In this document: one piece after another, positions 16,556 through 24,733 of the stretch
Numbering within the stretch: the first letter of the stretch is position 1
Layout: each line of letters begins with the position of its first letter
Assembly: GCA_022705125.1 (NCBI GenBank)
Contig: JAKJFB010000008.1
Coordinates: 1 to 26,459 of the forward strand
Length of the DNA stretch: 26,459 nucleotides
DNA from: Pseudomonadota bacterium
Lineage (GTDB): Bacteria; Pseudomonadota; Gammaproteobacteria; Pseudomonadales; UBA5518
Direction of reading: 5' to 3'
The notes under the pieces: model-generated
The model's input: only the letters and a program-made list of their open reading frames with translations
Database searches by the model: none
What the model was told of the DNA's origin: nothing
Program-made: the position numbers and the translations under genes

Positions 16556-17110
16556 ATGAGAGCAGCGACGATCCTCCTTGCTGTTGCGGTCATCCTGGGC
16601 GGCTGCGTCGCCGCCGGGCAGACGAAGGAGGACAAGCAACGCCACGTCCAGAACATGCGCAAGGAAGTGCTCACGGATCTCTACAAGATCAATCCGTCCG
16701 TGCAGCAGCAGATCGCCGAGGCACCCGGCTACGCGGTGTTCTCGAACTGGAATGCCTACCTGATCTTCCCCTCGGTGGGGCAGGGCTACGGCGTGGTGGT
16801 CGACAACGTGAGCGGCGCGCACACCTACATGAAAATGGGCTCGCTCGGCGGCGGCCTCGGCGTCGGCGTGAAGGACTTCCGCGCAGTCTACGTGTTCGAG
16901 AAACGCCACATCATGGAGCGCTTCATCGAGCAGGGCCTCAACGTGGGCGCCCAGGCCGATGCGGCAGCCAAATCGGGCGGGCAGGGTGATGCGGTGGGCG
17001 GCGAACTGCTGCTCGACGGCATCCGCGTCTACCAGTTGACCGAATCCGGCCTGGCGCTGCAGGCCACCATCCAGGGCACCAAGTACTGGAAAGATCCCGA
17101 GCTCAATTGA
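16556..17110 (+). CDS. YSC84/SYLF-related lipoprotein
   Basis: A 184-residue lipoprotein. The signal peptide ends in a lipobox, ILGGC, with Cys17 as the lipidated residue. The body resembles YSC84-related (SYLF, lipid-binding) proteins: GYAVFSNW (about 59-66), a glycine-rich VGQGYGVVVDN (about 74-84), HTYMKMGSLGGGLGVGVKDFRAVYVFE (about 89-115) and GAQADAAAKSGGQGDA (about 131-146). These proteins are thought to associate with membrane lipid; the bacterial role is not defined. AGGAG (16544-16548) sits seven bases before the ATG. The gene is transcribed divergently from the aldolase operon and converges with the DUF1329 gene. Confidence 0.85.
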   Translation: MRAATILLAVAVILGGCVAAGQTKEDKQRHVQNMRKEVLTDLYKINPSVQQQIAEAPGYAVFSNWNAYLIFPSVGQGYGVVVDNVSGAHTYMKMGSLGGGLGVGVKDFRAVYVFEKRHIMERFIEQGLNVGAQADAAAKSGGQGDAVGGELLLDGIRVYQLTESGLALQATIQGTKYWKDPELN

Positions 17111-17116
17111 CCGCAC

Positions 17117-17220
17117 GCGGGTCGGCATTCATGTGGGTCGGCATTCATGCCGACGGGTACGCCCTAGGCGTGGCGGGTTAGAACCCTTGTCGGGCTGAAG
17201 CCCGACCTACAAGCCCGACC
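17117..17220. repeat. REP-like palindromic repeats between convergent genes
   Basis: A 15-base direct repeat GGGTCGGCATTCATG occurs at 17119-17133 and 17135-17149. The second copy continues into a hairpin, GTCGGCA (17137-17143) / TGCCGAC (17148-17154). A second, related palindrome is GTCGGGCT (17189-17196) / AGCCCGAC (17199-17206), and AGCCCGACC recurs at 17212-17220. Such GTCGGGCT-type palindromes are common extragenic repeats in gammaproteobacteria. Here they sit between two converging genes and may act as a bidirectional transcript end. Confidence 0.7.
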
Positions 17221-17229
17221 CGCAAGGCG

Positions 17230-18603
17230 TCAGCGCTTGCCGGACTTGCGCAGGTTGTCGACGGTGAAGAAGGCCTCGCCCGGGTCCGGCGCCGAGAAGT
17301 TCCACGGCCGGGTCCAGTTGGTCATGCGCGTGGTGTTGTACACGCCGGCGCGCAGATCGTGGAACATCTGGCTGCGGATGTCGTAGCCCTTCTGGTCGAA
17401 CAGGTACAGCGAGTTGATCATCACCGTCTTCCACAGCTCGCCGCGGTTGTCGTAGTTCTCGGTGATGGCGATGTGCCAGCCGTCTTCCTCGACATAGAAG
17501 CGCCGCTTGCCGTAGATGTGACGGAAGCCCTCGCGCAGCGTGGCCTCGACCACCCAGACGCGCCGCAGTTCGTAACGCATGTAGTCCGGGTTGGCGTGCC
17601 CGACCGTCAGCAGTTGATCGCGCGTCAGCGCGGGGTCGTCGAAACGGTAGCTGTGGAACGGCACGTACATTTCCTGTCGCCCGAGCAGCGTCCACTCGAA
17701 GCGGTCCATCGCGCCGTTGAATCCCAGCGTGTCGTCGATCGTGAGGAAACCGCCGGGGCCATCGGGCGTGTCGTAGCCGACGTTCGGCGCCTGGCGGATG
17801 CGCCGCGATCCGGGCAGATAGCGCCAGACGCTGCGCGGCGTCTGGGTGTAGTCGAGCGGTTCGTGGATCAGCGTGATCGAGCCCTTGTCGCGCACCGGCT
17901 CCTCGACCGCGAACCAGATGTAGGCGGCATACTTGCTCAGCGACTTGAAGTCGGCGCCGATGGGGATGTCCGGATTGGAGAACAGGACCTTCATGTACGT
18001 CACGCCGCGGCGCGACGATCGGTTGCCGTCGGGGTAGACGACCACATCGTCGGTGAGCCCCTCCATGTTGTAGGAGGGAGTGCTGAGACGCGAGTTCCAG
18101 ATCGGGTGGGCGCCCATCGTGGGTATCGGAAAGGGCAGGCCGCCGGTATAGCCGTTGACGCCGTCGTCGCCGTTGTACAGCTCCGCGTGGGTGGCGTTGT
18201 GGCGCGCGCGCTGCGCCGCGTCCTTGGTCACGCCGAAATCGCGGTGCGTGGGATAGACGTCCATGCGGAAGGTCTTGGGATAGGTCTGGAACAGCGCCCT
18301 TTGTCCCGCGCTGAGGCGCGCGGCGTACTGCTCCACGTTCTGCGCCGTGATCGAAAACAGCGGCTTCTCCCCGGCGTAGGGGTCGGGATAGACGGTCGCG
18401 GGGCCTGCAAACTCGAGTCCCGGCGGCACGCCGATGATCCTGCCGCTCCACGCCGGAATCGATCCGTCGGCGTTGCCGGCCGCCTCCGCGCCGGTCGGCG
18501 TGAGCTGCGTGCCGAGCCTGGCCGCCTCCTCCTCGCTCACCTTGCCCAGTGCCAGCGGCGCCGCGAGCGCCAGGGTCAGTCCGCCGATCAGAAGTCCACG
18601 CAT
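17230..18603 (-). CDS. DUF1329 periplasmic protein
   Basis: A 457-residue exported protein of the DUF1329 family, which is thought to have a LolA/LolB-like lipid-carrier fold (from memory, not tested here). The signal peptide ends at LALG (17-20). The mature start SEEEAARLGTQLTPTGAEAAG with DGSIPAWSG (46-54) is the family hallmark, and the length fits. It is the last gene of the YCF48-RND-DUF1302-DUF1329 operon, 23 bases after the DUF1302 stop, with GGGGGAG as ribosome site. It probably ferries a hydrophobic molecule across the periplasm between the RND protein and the barrel. Substrate unknown. Confidence 0.92.
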   Translation of the reverse strand: MRGLLIGGLTLALAAPLALGKVSEEEAARLGTQLTPTGAEAAGNADGSIPAWSGRIIGVPPGLEFAGPATVYPDPYAGEKPLFSITAQNVEQYAARLSAGQRALFQTYPKTFRMDVYPTHRDFGVTKDAAQRARHNATHAELYNGDDGVNGYTGGLPFPIPTMGAHPIWNSRLSTPSYNMEGLTDDVVVYPDGNRSSRRGVTYMKVLFSNPDIPIGADFKSLSKYAAYIWFAVEEPVRDKGSITLIHEPLDYTQTPRSVWRYLPGSRRIRQAPNVGYDTPDGPGGFLTIDDTLGFNGAMDRFEWTLLGRQEMYVPFHSYRFDDPALTRDQLLTVGHANPDYMRYELRRVWVVEATLREGFRHIYGKRRFYVEEDGWHIAITENYDNRGELWKTVMINSLYLFDQKGYDIRSQMFHDLRAGVYNTTRMTNWTRPWNFSAPDPGEAFFTVDNLRKSGKR

Positions 18604-18626
18604 GCCCGTCTCCCCCGTTGCGCCTG

Positions 18627-20231
18627 TCAGAAGCTGTACTTGATGTTGAACGCGACGTTGTCGCGGTCGATGATCCAGTGGTCGAAGCCACCGCCGGAAT
18701 AGTTGGCATAGCTCAGCTCGGCAATGATCCTGTCGAGCCAGGTGCCGCGCAGCGTGACGCCGGCCACCACCGCGTCATCGACCATTTGCGCCTCGCGGAT
18801 CGTGCCGTCGAGCGTGTGCATGACGAACAGCACGACGTTCGTATCCAGCGCCTGCAGCACGTTCTTGTAGGCGAAATCCGCGCGCACCGCGTAGCTGAAG
18901 GCCCGCGCGTCGAACGCCAGGTCGTCGCCGCTGCGGCCCATGACATCGACGCCCACGAGCTCGCCGACCACCGTGAGGTCGTCCCACAGCGCGGTGGGAC
19001 GAACCACCTGCGTGAAGCCCACCTGCGCCTGGAGCAGTTCCTCGCGTTCGGGGTCGCCGGCGGCATCGGCGAATGGCGTGTTGGCCCGGTACGAGACCTC
19101 GCCATTGACCTGGGTGTCGCCGACCAGCGTGCTGAAGCTCGCGCCGGTAGTGCGGATGTCGTCGAAATAGCGTATGCGATAGCTGACCGGCAGCGCCTGG
19201 CCCGCGATGGCGATGTCCTGGCGCTCGAAACTCGGCGCCTTGTTGTGCGCATTCACGTAGTAGAAAGCCAGCTCCGTGCCCGACTCCAGGCTGTAGCGCA
19301 GCGCCACGCCGTACTGGCCCTGGTCGCCGGGCTCGTCGTCGGCGAGGCGCGGAATGCGCGGATCGAGGCCGAACAGCCCGCGCGCGCCGACGAAGAAGGT
19401 TTGCGCGCCGGGTCCGAGGTAATCCTGCTGGCTGAAGTAGCTGCCCACGCCGTTCAGGATCGTGTGCCTCCACTCGTACTGGTAGTAGGTCTGCAGCGCG
19501 AGCGAGGACGTGAGATCGAGCTGGGCGTACACCGCACCCGTGGGCAGGAAGATCTCCTTGACCTCGGTGCCGGGCACGTTCGCGACCGATGCGTCGAAGC
19601 GGTTCTGCATGCCGTTGATGCCGGGGAAGAAGGTCGCCTCGCCCCAGTTGATCATCTGGCTGCCCACGCGCAGATCGAGCACGCGCTCGCCGACGTCGAA
19701 GCTCGCGTAGGCGTAGGCATCGAGGAACTCCGCGTGCGCGCCGTGCTCGTCCTCGGTCTCGTCGGGGAAATCGCCGCGCCGCGTGGCGGGCGCGTTGTTC
19801 ATGGTGAGATAGCCGGCCTCGTCCATCGCGGTGCGGCGGCTCGCGTACACATGGTCGTAGAAGGCCTTGGCGCGCAGGAATGCGCCGTAGTTGTCCTTCT
19901 CGATCTCGATGTCCACGAGCGCGGTGGCGCGGTTCGAGACGAGGCCGGTGTCGAAGTTGTTGTTGCCGTCGTCCATGTTCTGCGCGATGACGGTGTCGGG
20001 ATCCGAGAGAAAGGAAAACTGCTGCGCGAAGTCCCAGGAGGGATCGGCCCGGCGCAGCAGATTGTCGTCGGCGTCCTCGACGCGCCACTGCACGCCGTAG
20101 GTGAGCGTCGTGTCGAGGTCGATCGAAAGGCCCGACTCCGTCTCGAAGTTGAACGCGCCCGCGCGGCTGGCCGCGAGCAGCAGCGCGGCCGCGGCCAAGC
20201 GGCGGCGCATTGCACGATTCGACGGGTTCAC
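18627..20231 (-). CDS. DUF1302 outer-membrane beta-barrel protein
   Basis: A 534-residue outer-membrane protein of the DUF1302 family. The signal peptide ends at SRAGA (22-26), followed by FNFETESGLSIDLDTTLTYGVQWR, the typical first strands. LDLRVGSQMINWGEATFFPGINGMQN (about 188-213) is a conserved family segment. The C-terminus, DNVAFNIKYSF, ends in Phe as barrels do. GTG 20231 is favoured because AAAGGGGGAA stands about eight bases upstream; the in-frame ATG at residue 8 has no ribosome site. It lies 24 bases after the RND gene. The proposed role is the outer-membrane end of a hydrophobic-compound transport path. Confidence 0.92.
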   Translation of the reverse strand: MNPSNRAMRRRLAAAALLLAASRAGAFNFETESGLSIDLDTTLTYGVQWRVEDADDNLLRRADPSWDFAQQFSFLSDPDTVIAQNMDDGNNNFDTGLVSNRATALVDIEIEKDNYGAFLRAKAFYDHVYASRRTAMDEAGYLTMNNAPATRRGDFPDETEDEHGAHAEFLDAYAYASFDVGERVLDLRVGSQMINWGEATFFPGINGMQNRFDASVANVPGTEVKEIFLPTGAVYAQLDLTSSLALQTYYQYEWRHTILNGVGSYFSQQDYLGPGAQTFFVGARGLFGLDPRIPRLADDEPGDQGQYGVALRYSLESGTELAFYYVNAHNKAPSFERQDIAIAGQALPVSYRIRYFDDIRTTGASFSTLVGDTQVNGEVSYRANTPFADAAGDPEREELLQAQVGFTQVVRPTALWDDLTVVGELVGVDVMGRSGDDLAFDARAFSYAVRADFAYKNVLQALDTNVVLFVMHTLDGTIREAQMVDDAVVAGVTLRGTWLDRIIAELSYANYSGGGFDHWIIDRDNVAFNIKYSF

Positions 20232-20255
20232 GGTGTATTCCCCCTTTGCTGCATC

Positions 20256-22602
20256 TCAGTGCGTCCTAGCGCGGGCCTTGCGACCGATCAGGTAATGCGC
20301 GAGCGCCGGCATCAGCCACAGCGCGCCGATCATGTTCCAGAGGAACATGAAGGTCAGCAGCTTGCCCATGTCGGACTGGAACTTGATCGGCGACCACATC
20401 CAGGTCGCGACCCCGATGGCGAGCGCGATGCCGGTCAGGCCCACGGCCGCGCCGGTGTGGCGCAGGGCGTGGTAGTAGGCATCCTGCAGTTTCATGCCCT
20501 GGCGCAGGAATATCTGCAGGCGGTTGTAGAGGTAGATCGCGTAGTCGACGCCCACCCCCACCCCGAGCGCGATCACCGGCAGTGGCCACCTTCACGCCGA
20601 TGCCGAGCCAGGCCATGAGCGCGTTGCACAGCGCCGAGGTGAGGCCGAGCGGCACCATGATGCAGATCACCGCGGTGAAGGAGCGGAAGCTGAGGAAGAC
20701 GAGCGCCGCAACCACCGAGTACACCAGGATCAGGATCTGCCTCTGCGCCTTGGTGATCTCCTGGTTGGTGGCGGCCTCGATGCCGGAGTTGCCCGCCGCC
20801 AGCACGAAGCGGATGGCATCGCTGTCGTGTTGCGCCGCGAAGGACTGCACGGCCTTCACCACCGTATCGAGGGTCTCGGCCTTGTGGTCGGCCAGGAACA
20901 GCGCCACCGGCGCCAGGCTGCAGTCTGCGTTCACCAGCTGCGGCGGCACCATGCCGAAGGTGGTGTCGAGCGCGCGCTGGTTGCGTATCAGCGTGGCCCA
21001 CTTCAGGCTGCCTTCGTTGAAGCCCATGGTCACGAGCCGTGCGACATCGGCCAGCGACACCGCCGACTCGACCCCGGGCACGTTCTGCATCGCCCACCCG
21101 AAGCGGTCGATCAGCGCCAGGTTGTCGTAGAGAAAGCAGGTCTCGGGCCGGGTCTCGACCATCACGACCAGCACGTCCGAGCTCGTCGAGTAATTCTGCG
21201 TGAGGTAGTCGTTGTCCTTGTTGTAGCGCGAGTCCGGATGCAGTTCGGGGGCGCCGCGATCGAGGTCGCCGATTTGCATGTTCTGCCCGCCGACGATTCC
21301 GACCATGTAGCCGGCCAGCGCCAGCGCCAGCGAAACCGCCGCGAAGCGCGGCGTGGCGCAGCGCGACAGCAGGCGCCAGTGGGGGGCATCCGCCGCCTGG
21401 CGCTGCCCGATGCGCCTCAGGCCACGCGGCGAGACGCCGGCGTAGGACATGATCACCGGCAGCAGCACCAGGTTGGTCAGGATGATCACGCCGACGCCCA
21501 CGCTCGCCGCGATGCCCAGATCCTGGATCACCTCGATATCGATCAGCATCATCGTGAGAAAGCCGACGGCGTCGGTCAGCAGCGCCGCCATGCCCGCGAT
21601 GTAGAGACCGCGGAAGCCGCGCCTGGCCGCCTGCAGCGGCACATGTCCGGCCACGGCCTCCGCGCCGATCGCGTTGACGACCTGGATGCCATGGCTCACG
21701 CCGATCGCGAAGATCAGGAACGGAATCAGTATCGAGTAGGCGTTGAGGCCGTAACCGAGCGTGGTGAGCAGGCCCATCTGCCAGATGACCGCCATGATGG
21801 AGCAAGCGACGGGCGCCACCGTGGACCACAGCGCACGCGTGTACAGGAACAGCAGGACCGAGGTGATCACGATCGTGATCAGCGCGAACAGGAAGATCGC
21901 CGTCACGCCCTCGAGCAGGTCGCCGACGATCTTGGCGAAGCCGACGATATGTATGCTGACGCTGTCGTCCTGGAAGCGCTCGCGCACGCGCGTCTCCAGC
22001 TCCTGCGAGAACGCGTGGTAGTCGAGCTGCTTGCCGGTGATCGGGTCCTTGTCGAAGATCGGGAACTCGACGATGCTCGAGCGCATGTCGTTCGCCACCA
22101 GGCGTCCCACCTGGCCCGAGCGCATGATGTTGTGGCGCAGCGTCGCGAGGCTCTCGGGCGAGCCGTCGTAGGTGTCGGGCATCACCGCGCTGCCCTCGAA
22201 GCCCGACTCCGTGACCTCGGTCCAGCGCACGTTCGGCGTCCACAGCGACTTGAGCCGGTTGCGGTCCACGCCCTCGATGTAGAAGACCTCGTCGCTGACC
22301 TTGCGCAGCACCTCGAGGTAGTGCGGGTCGAAAATGTCGCCCCGCGTGCTCGCCACCGCGATCTGGATCGTGGTGCCCGAGGCGCCGAGCTCCGCGATGT
22401 GGCGCATCATCGCCTGCACGAAGGGATGCTTCATCGGGATCATCTTCTCGAAGCTGGCGTCGGGGCGCAGCTGCGCGGTCTGCCAGGTGAAGAAGGCGGT
22501 CAGCACCAGGAAGATCGCGATCAGCGCCGGGCGGTAAGCGAACACGAGCCGCTCGATGAACTGCTCCTCCTGGCGCGCGACGGTATCGTCGAGCGGCGCC
22601 AT
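20256..22602 (-). pseudogene. RND/MMPL-family transporter, disrupted by a frameshift near 20582
   Basis: An inner-membrane exporter or lipid transporter of the RND superfamily (MMPL/HpnN-like), of about 782 residues if the frame is restored. The first frame gives 12-TM-type features: TM1 about 24-40, a periplasmic domain, and a sterol-sensing-like TM bundle with FLIFAIGVSHGIQVVN. A second periplasmic domain and the start of the second bundle, up to GIGVKVAT at residue 674, follow. The sequence then switches to the next frame at 20576, reading VIALGVGVGVDYAIYLYNRL and further TMs to the stop at 20256. Restoring the frame needs one base removed or two added around 20581-20584. ATG 22602 has GGGAGGAGG upstream and follows the YCF48 stop by one base. 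Either the gene is broken or the assembly has an error here. Confidence 0.88.
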
Positions 22603-22603
22603 C

Positions 22604-23779
22604 TCAGCCTCCTCCCGCCGGCGCGGCACCGGCTTCACCAGCGACCACGGCGCTATCGCCGGCCTTTGCTGCCGGTACGCGGACAGCGCCGCCCTGCCCG
22701 ATCACGACCAGGCTGCCGTCGGGCGCCTCGATCACGCCGGCGAGATTGTCGCGCAGCGCCACGCGGCTGCGATCTTCCAGTTCTCCGGTCGCGAGACGCG
22801 CGGCCAGCATCGTCCCGACGTTGCCGACGATCAGCGCCTCGCCACCCCGGGCGATGGTGCCGCCGGCCAGCACCGACTCGGTCGGGCTGTCGAGGCGCTG
22901 CCAGGTGTCGCCGAAATCCGGCGAGACCAGCACCGTGCCCTGCAGGCCGAATGCGCACACGGCGTCGCCTGGCGTGAAGGCGAGCGCACCGAACAGGGTG
23001 CCCTCGTAGGCGTGGGAGAGCGCCTCCCAGCTCGCCCCGCCATCGCGCGAGCGGAACATCGCGCCCGATTCGCCGACGATCAGCAAGCGTCCGGCGCCGC
23101 CCGAGGCGATCGCGTAGTAGTGGAGTTCGTCGGGGTTGTCGATGCGCGCCGCGTCGTGGATCCAGCTGCGTCCGCCGTCGCTGGTGCGCAGGTAGCTGCC
23201 GTAGGCACCCACCGCGATGCCGTTGTCCGCATCCGCGAACCAGACGTCCATCAGCGGCGGCGCGTAGGCCGGCTGGCTCGCGCGGTCCTCGGCTTCCCCG
23301 AGCGCGAGACGGGCCTCTTCGAGCGCCGCGGCGTCGGCGCCGGAACCCTCGCGCGCAGCGAGGTCGCGCCGCGCCTGCTCCAGCGCCGCGCGATCGCGCG
23401 CCTGCTGCTCCGCCAGGCCGTCACGCTGCAGGCGCCAGCTCGTGCCGCCGTCATCGGTGGCGATGATCATCCCGTCGTGGCCCACCGCCCAGCCACGCTG
23501 CGCGTCGAGGAACCACACGGCCGTGAGCATCACCGAGACCGGCACCGGCGCCTGGGTCCAGCGCTGTCCCGAATCGTCGGAATAGAGCACGTGACCGCGC
23601 TCGCCCACCGCGACCAGGCGCTCGCCGGCGCGCGCGATGTCGATCAGCAGGCTCTGCGCGGCGCGCGGCATCAGCTGCGCACCGTGCGGCTCCACGGCTG
23701 CGCCGGCCACGCGGGCGAAGCACACGAGCGCCCCCAGCAGGAGGACAGGCAAAAACGGATGGTTCCTTGAACTGCGCAT
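22604..23779 (-). CDS. YCF48-like beta-propeller protein (BNR/Asp-box repeats)
   Basis: A 391-residue exported protein. The signal peptide ends near ARVAGA (22-27). Five Asp-box motifs mark propeller blades: SDDSGQRW (67-74), TDDGGTSW (108-115), SDGGRSW (200-206), SRDGGASW (244-251) and SPDFGDTW (286-293). A coiled-coil-like insertion, EQQARDRAALEQARRDLAAR to GEAEDRA (about 124-167), separates blades two and three. The cyanobacterial namesake assists photosystem II assembly, but in non-phototrophs such proteins sit beside RND-DUF1302-DUF1329 genes, and an assembly or scaffold role in the periplasm is inferred. It is the first gene of the operon; its TGA is followed by one base and then the RND ATG. 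AGGA lies about seven bases before ATG 23779. Confidence 0.9.
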   Translation of the reverse strand: MRSSRNHPFLPVLLLGALVCFARVAGAAVEPHGAQLMPRAAQSLLIDIARAGERLVAVGERGHVLYSDDSGQRWTQAPVPVSVMLTAVWFLDAQRGWAVGHDGMIIATDDGGTSWRLQRDGLAEQQARDRAALEQARRDLAAREGSGADAAALEEARLALGEAEDRASQPAYAPPLMDVWFADADNGIAVGAYGSYLRTSDGGRSWIHDAARIDNPDELHYYAIASGGAGRLLIVGESGAMFRSRDGGASWEALSHAYEGTLFGALAFTPGDAVCAFGLQGTVLVSPDFGDTWQRLDSPTESVLAGGTIARGGEALIVGNVGTMLAARLATGELEDRSRVALRDNLAGVIEAPDGSLVVIGQGGAVRVPAAKAGDSAVVAGEAGAAPAGGG

Positions 23780-23875
23780 CCCGATCCTGTTGTGTTATCC
23801 GGGAACTTCCGCGACGGATTCTAGGCACGCCGCTCGCGATTGCGCATGATATGCATCAACGCGGGGGGGAACGCA

Positions 23876-24733
23876 ATGCAGGACAACCAGGCACAGGTCG
23901 AATTCTGGAACGGCGAGGGTGGGCAGCGCTGGGCCGAGCACGATGCCCAGTTCGAGCGCACCATCGGCCCGCTGACCGCGCCGCTGCTCGCGCGCATCGC
24001 ACCGACTGGCGCCACGCGCGCACTGGACATCGGCTGCGGCTGCGGCAACCAGACGCTGGCGCTGGCCCGCCACCTCGGCCCGGGTGCGCACGTCACCGGC
24101 GTCGACATCTCCGCGCCCATGCTGGCGCTGGCGCGCCGTCGCGCGGCCGCGGCCGCGGGTGCCGCTCCGCTCGAATTCCTGCTCGCCGACGCCTCGACAC
24201 ACCGTTTCGAGCCGCAGAGCTTCGGGTTGCTGTTCTCGCGCTTCGGCGTGATGTTCTTCGCCGACCCGCTGCAAGCCTTCCGCAACCTGCACGCGGCCTG
24301 CGCGCCGGGCGCGCGGCTGGTGTTCTGCTGCTGGCAGGCGCCGGCGCTGAACGACTGGCTGCGGTTGCCGCTGCAGGCCGCGCTGCGCCACGTGCCCGCG
24401 CCGGCAGCGACCGATCCGCACGCACCGGGACCCTTCGCCTTCGCCGACCGCGCGCGCGTCAGCGCCATCCTCGAGGCGGCCGGCTTTGGCGCCGTGCAGT
24501 TCGAGAGCCTGGAAACAGAACTCTGCTTCGCCGAGGGCGAAACCCTCGCCGCGGCCACCACCGCGATGGTGGAGGCCGGGCCGGTGAATGCACTGCTCGC
24601 GCCGCTCGACGCCGAGGCGCGCGCCCGGGCGCTGGATGACATCCGCGCAACGCTCGCGCCGCACTATCGCGACGGGAAGATGATGATGCGCTCGGCGGCT
24701 TGGCTGGTCTCGGCGGACCGGATCGCCAGTTGA
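23876..24733 (+). CDS. Class I SAM-dependent methyltransferase
   Basis: A 285-residue cytoplasmic methyltransferase. Motif I is ALDIGCGCG (49-57). The acidic residue that binds the SAM ribose is Asp77 in VTGVDIS. Post-motif segments LEFLLADAS and LLFSRFGVMFFADP fit the Methyltransf_11/25 fold of small-molecule enzymes such as the UbiE group. The substrate is not evident. ATG 23876 follows GGGGGGGA (23863-23870); an in-frame ATG 12 codons earlier lacks a ribosome site. The gene is divergent from the YCF48 operon across 96 bases that hold no clear promoter. Its TGA overlaps the likely TTG start of the DUF2339 gene (TTGA). Confidence 0.9.
   Translation: MQDNQAQVEFWNGEGGQRWAEHDAQFERTIGPLTAPLLARIAPTGATRALDIGCGCGNQTLALARHLGPGAHVTGVDISAPMLALARRRAAAAAGAAPLEFLLADASTHRFEPQSFGLLFSRFGVMFFADPLQAFRNLHAACAPGARLVFCCWQAPALNDWLRLPLQAALRHVPAPAATDPHAPGPFAFADRARVSAILEAAGFGAVQFESLETELCFAEGETLAAATTAMVEAGPVNALLAPLDAEARARALDDIRATLAPHYRDGKMMMRSAAWLVSADRIAS

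Noticed and set aside
17119..17220. CRISPR-like repeats
   Set aside because: The repeats are short palindromes with no regular spacers and no cas genes; they fit REP-type extragenic repeats.
20256..20602. Programmed ribosomal frameshift in the RND gene
   Set aside because: No slippery heptamer, stimulatory hairpin or internal ribosome site is evident at GTGGCCACTGCC, and RND transporters are not known to use recoding. Mutation or sequence error is simpler.
18549..22977. Two plus-strand open frames of about 700 codons (18549-20618, 20827-22977)
   Set aside because: Antisense shadows of DUF1302, RND and YCF48 genes, His/Arg/Val-rich without recognisable domains.
22604..23779. Photosynthesis gene suggested by the YCF48 match
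   Set aside because: No other photosynthesis gene is present, and the operon context (RND, DUF1302, DUF1329) is the common non-phototroph setting.
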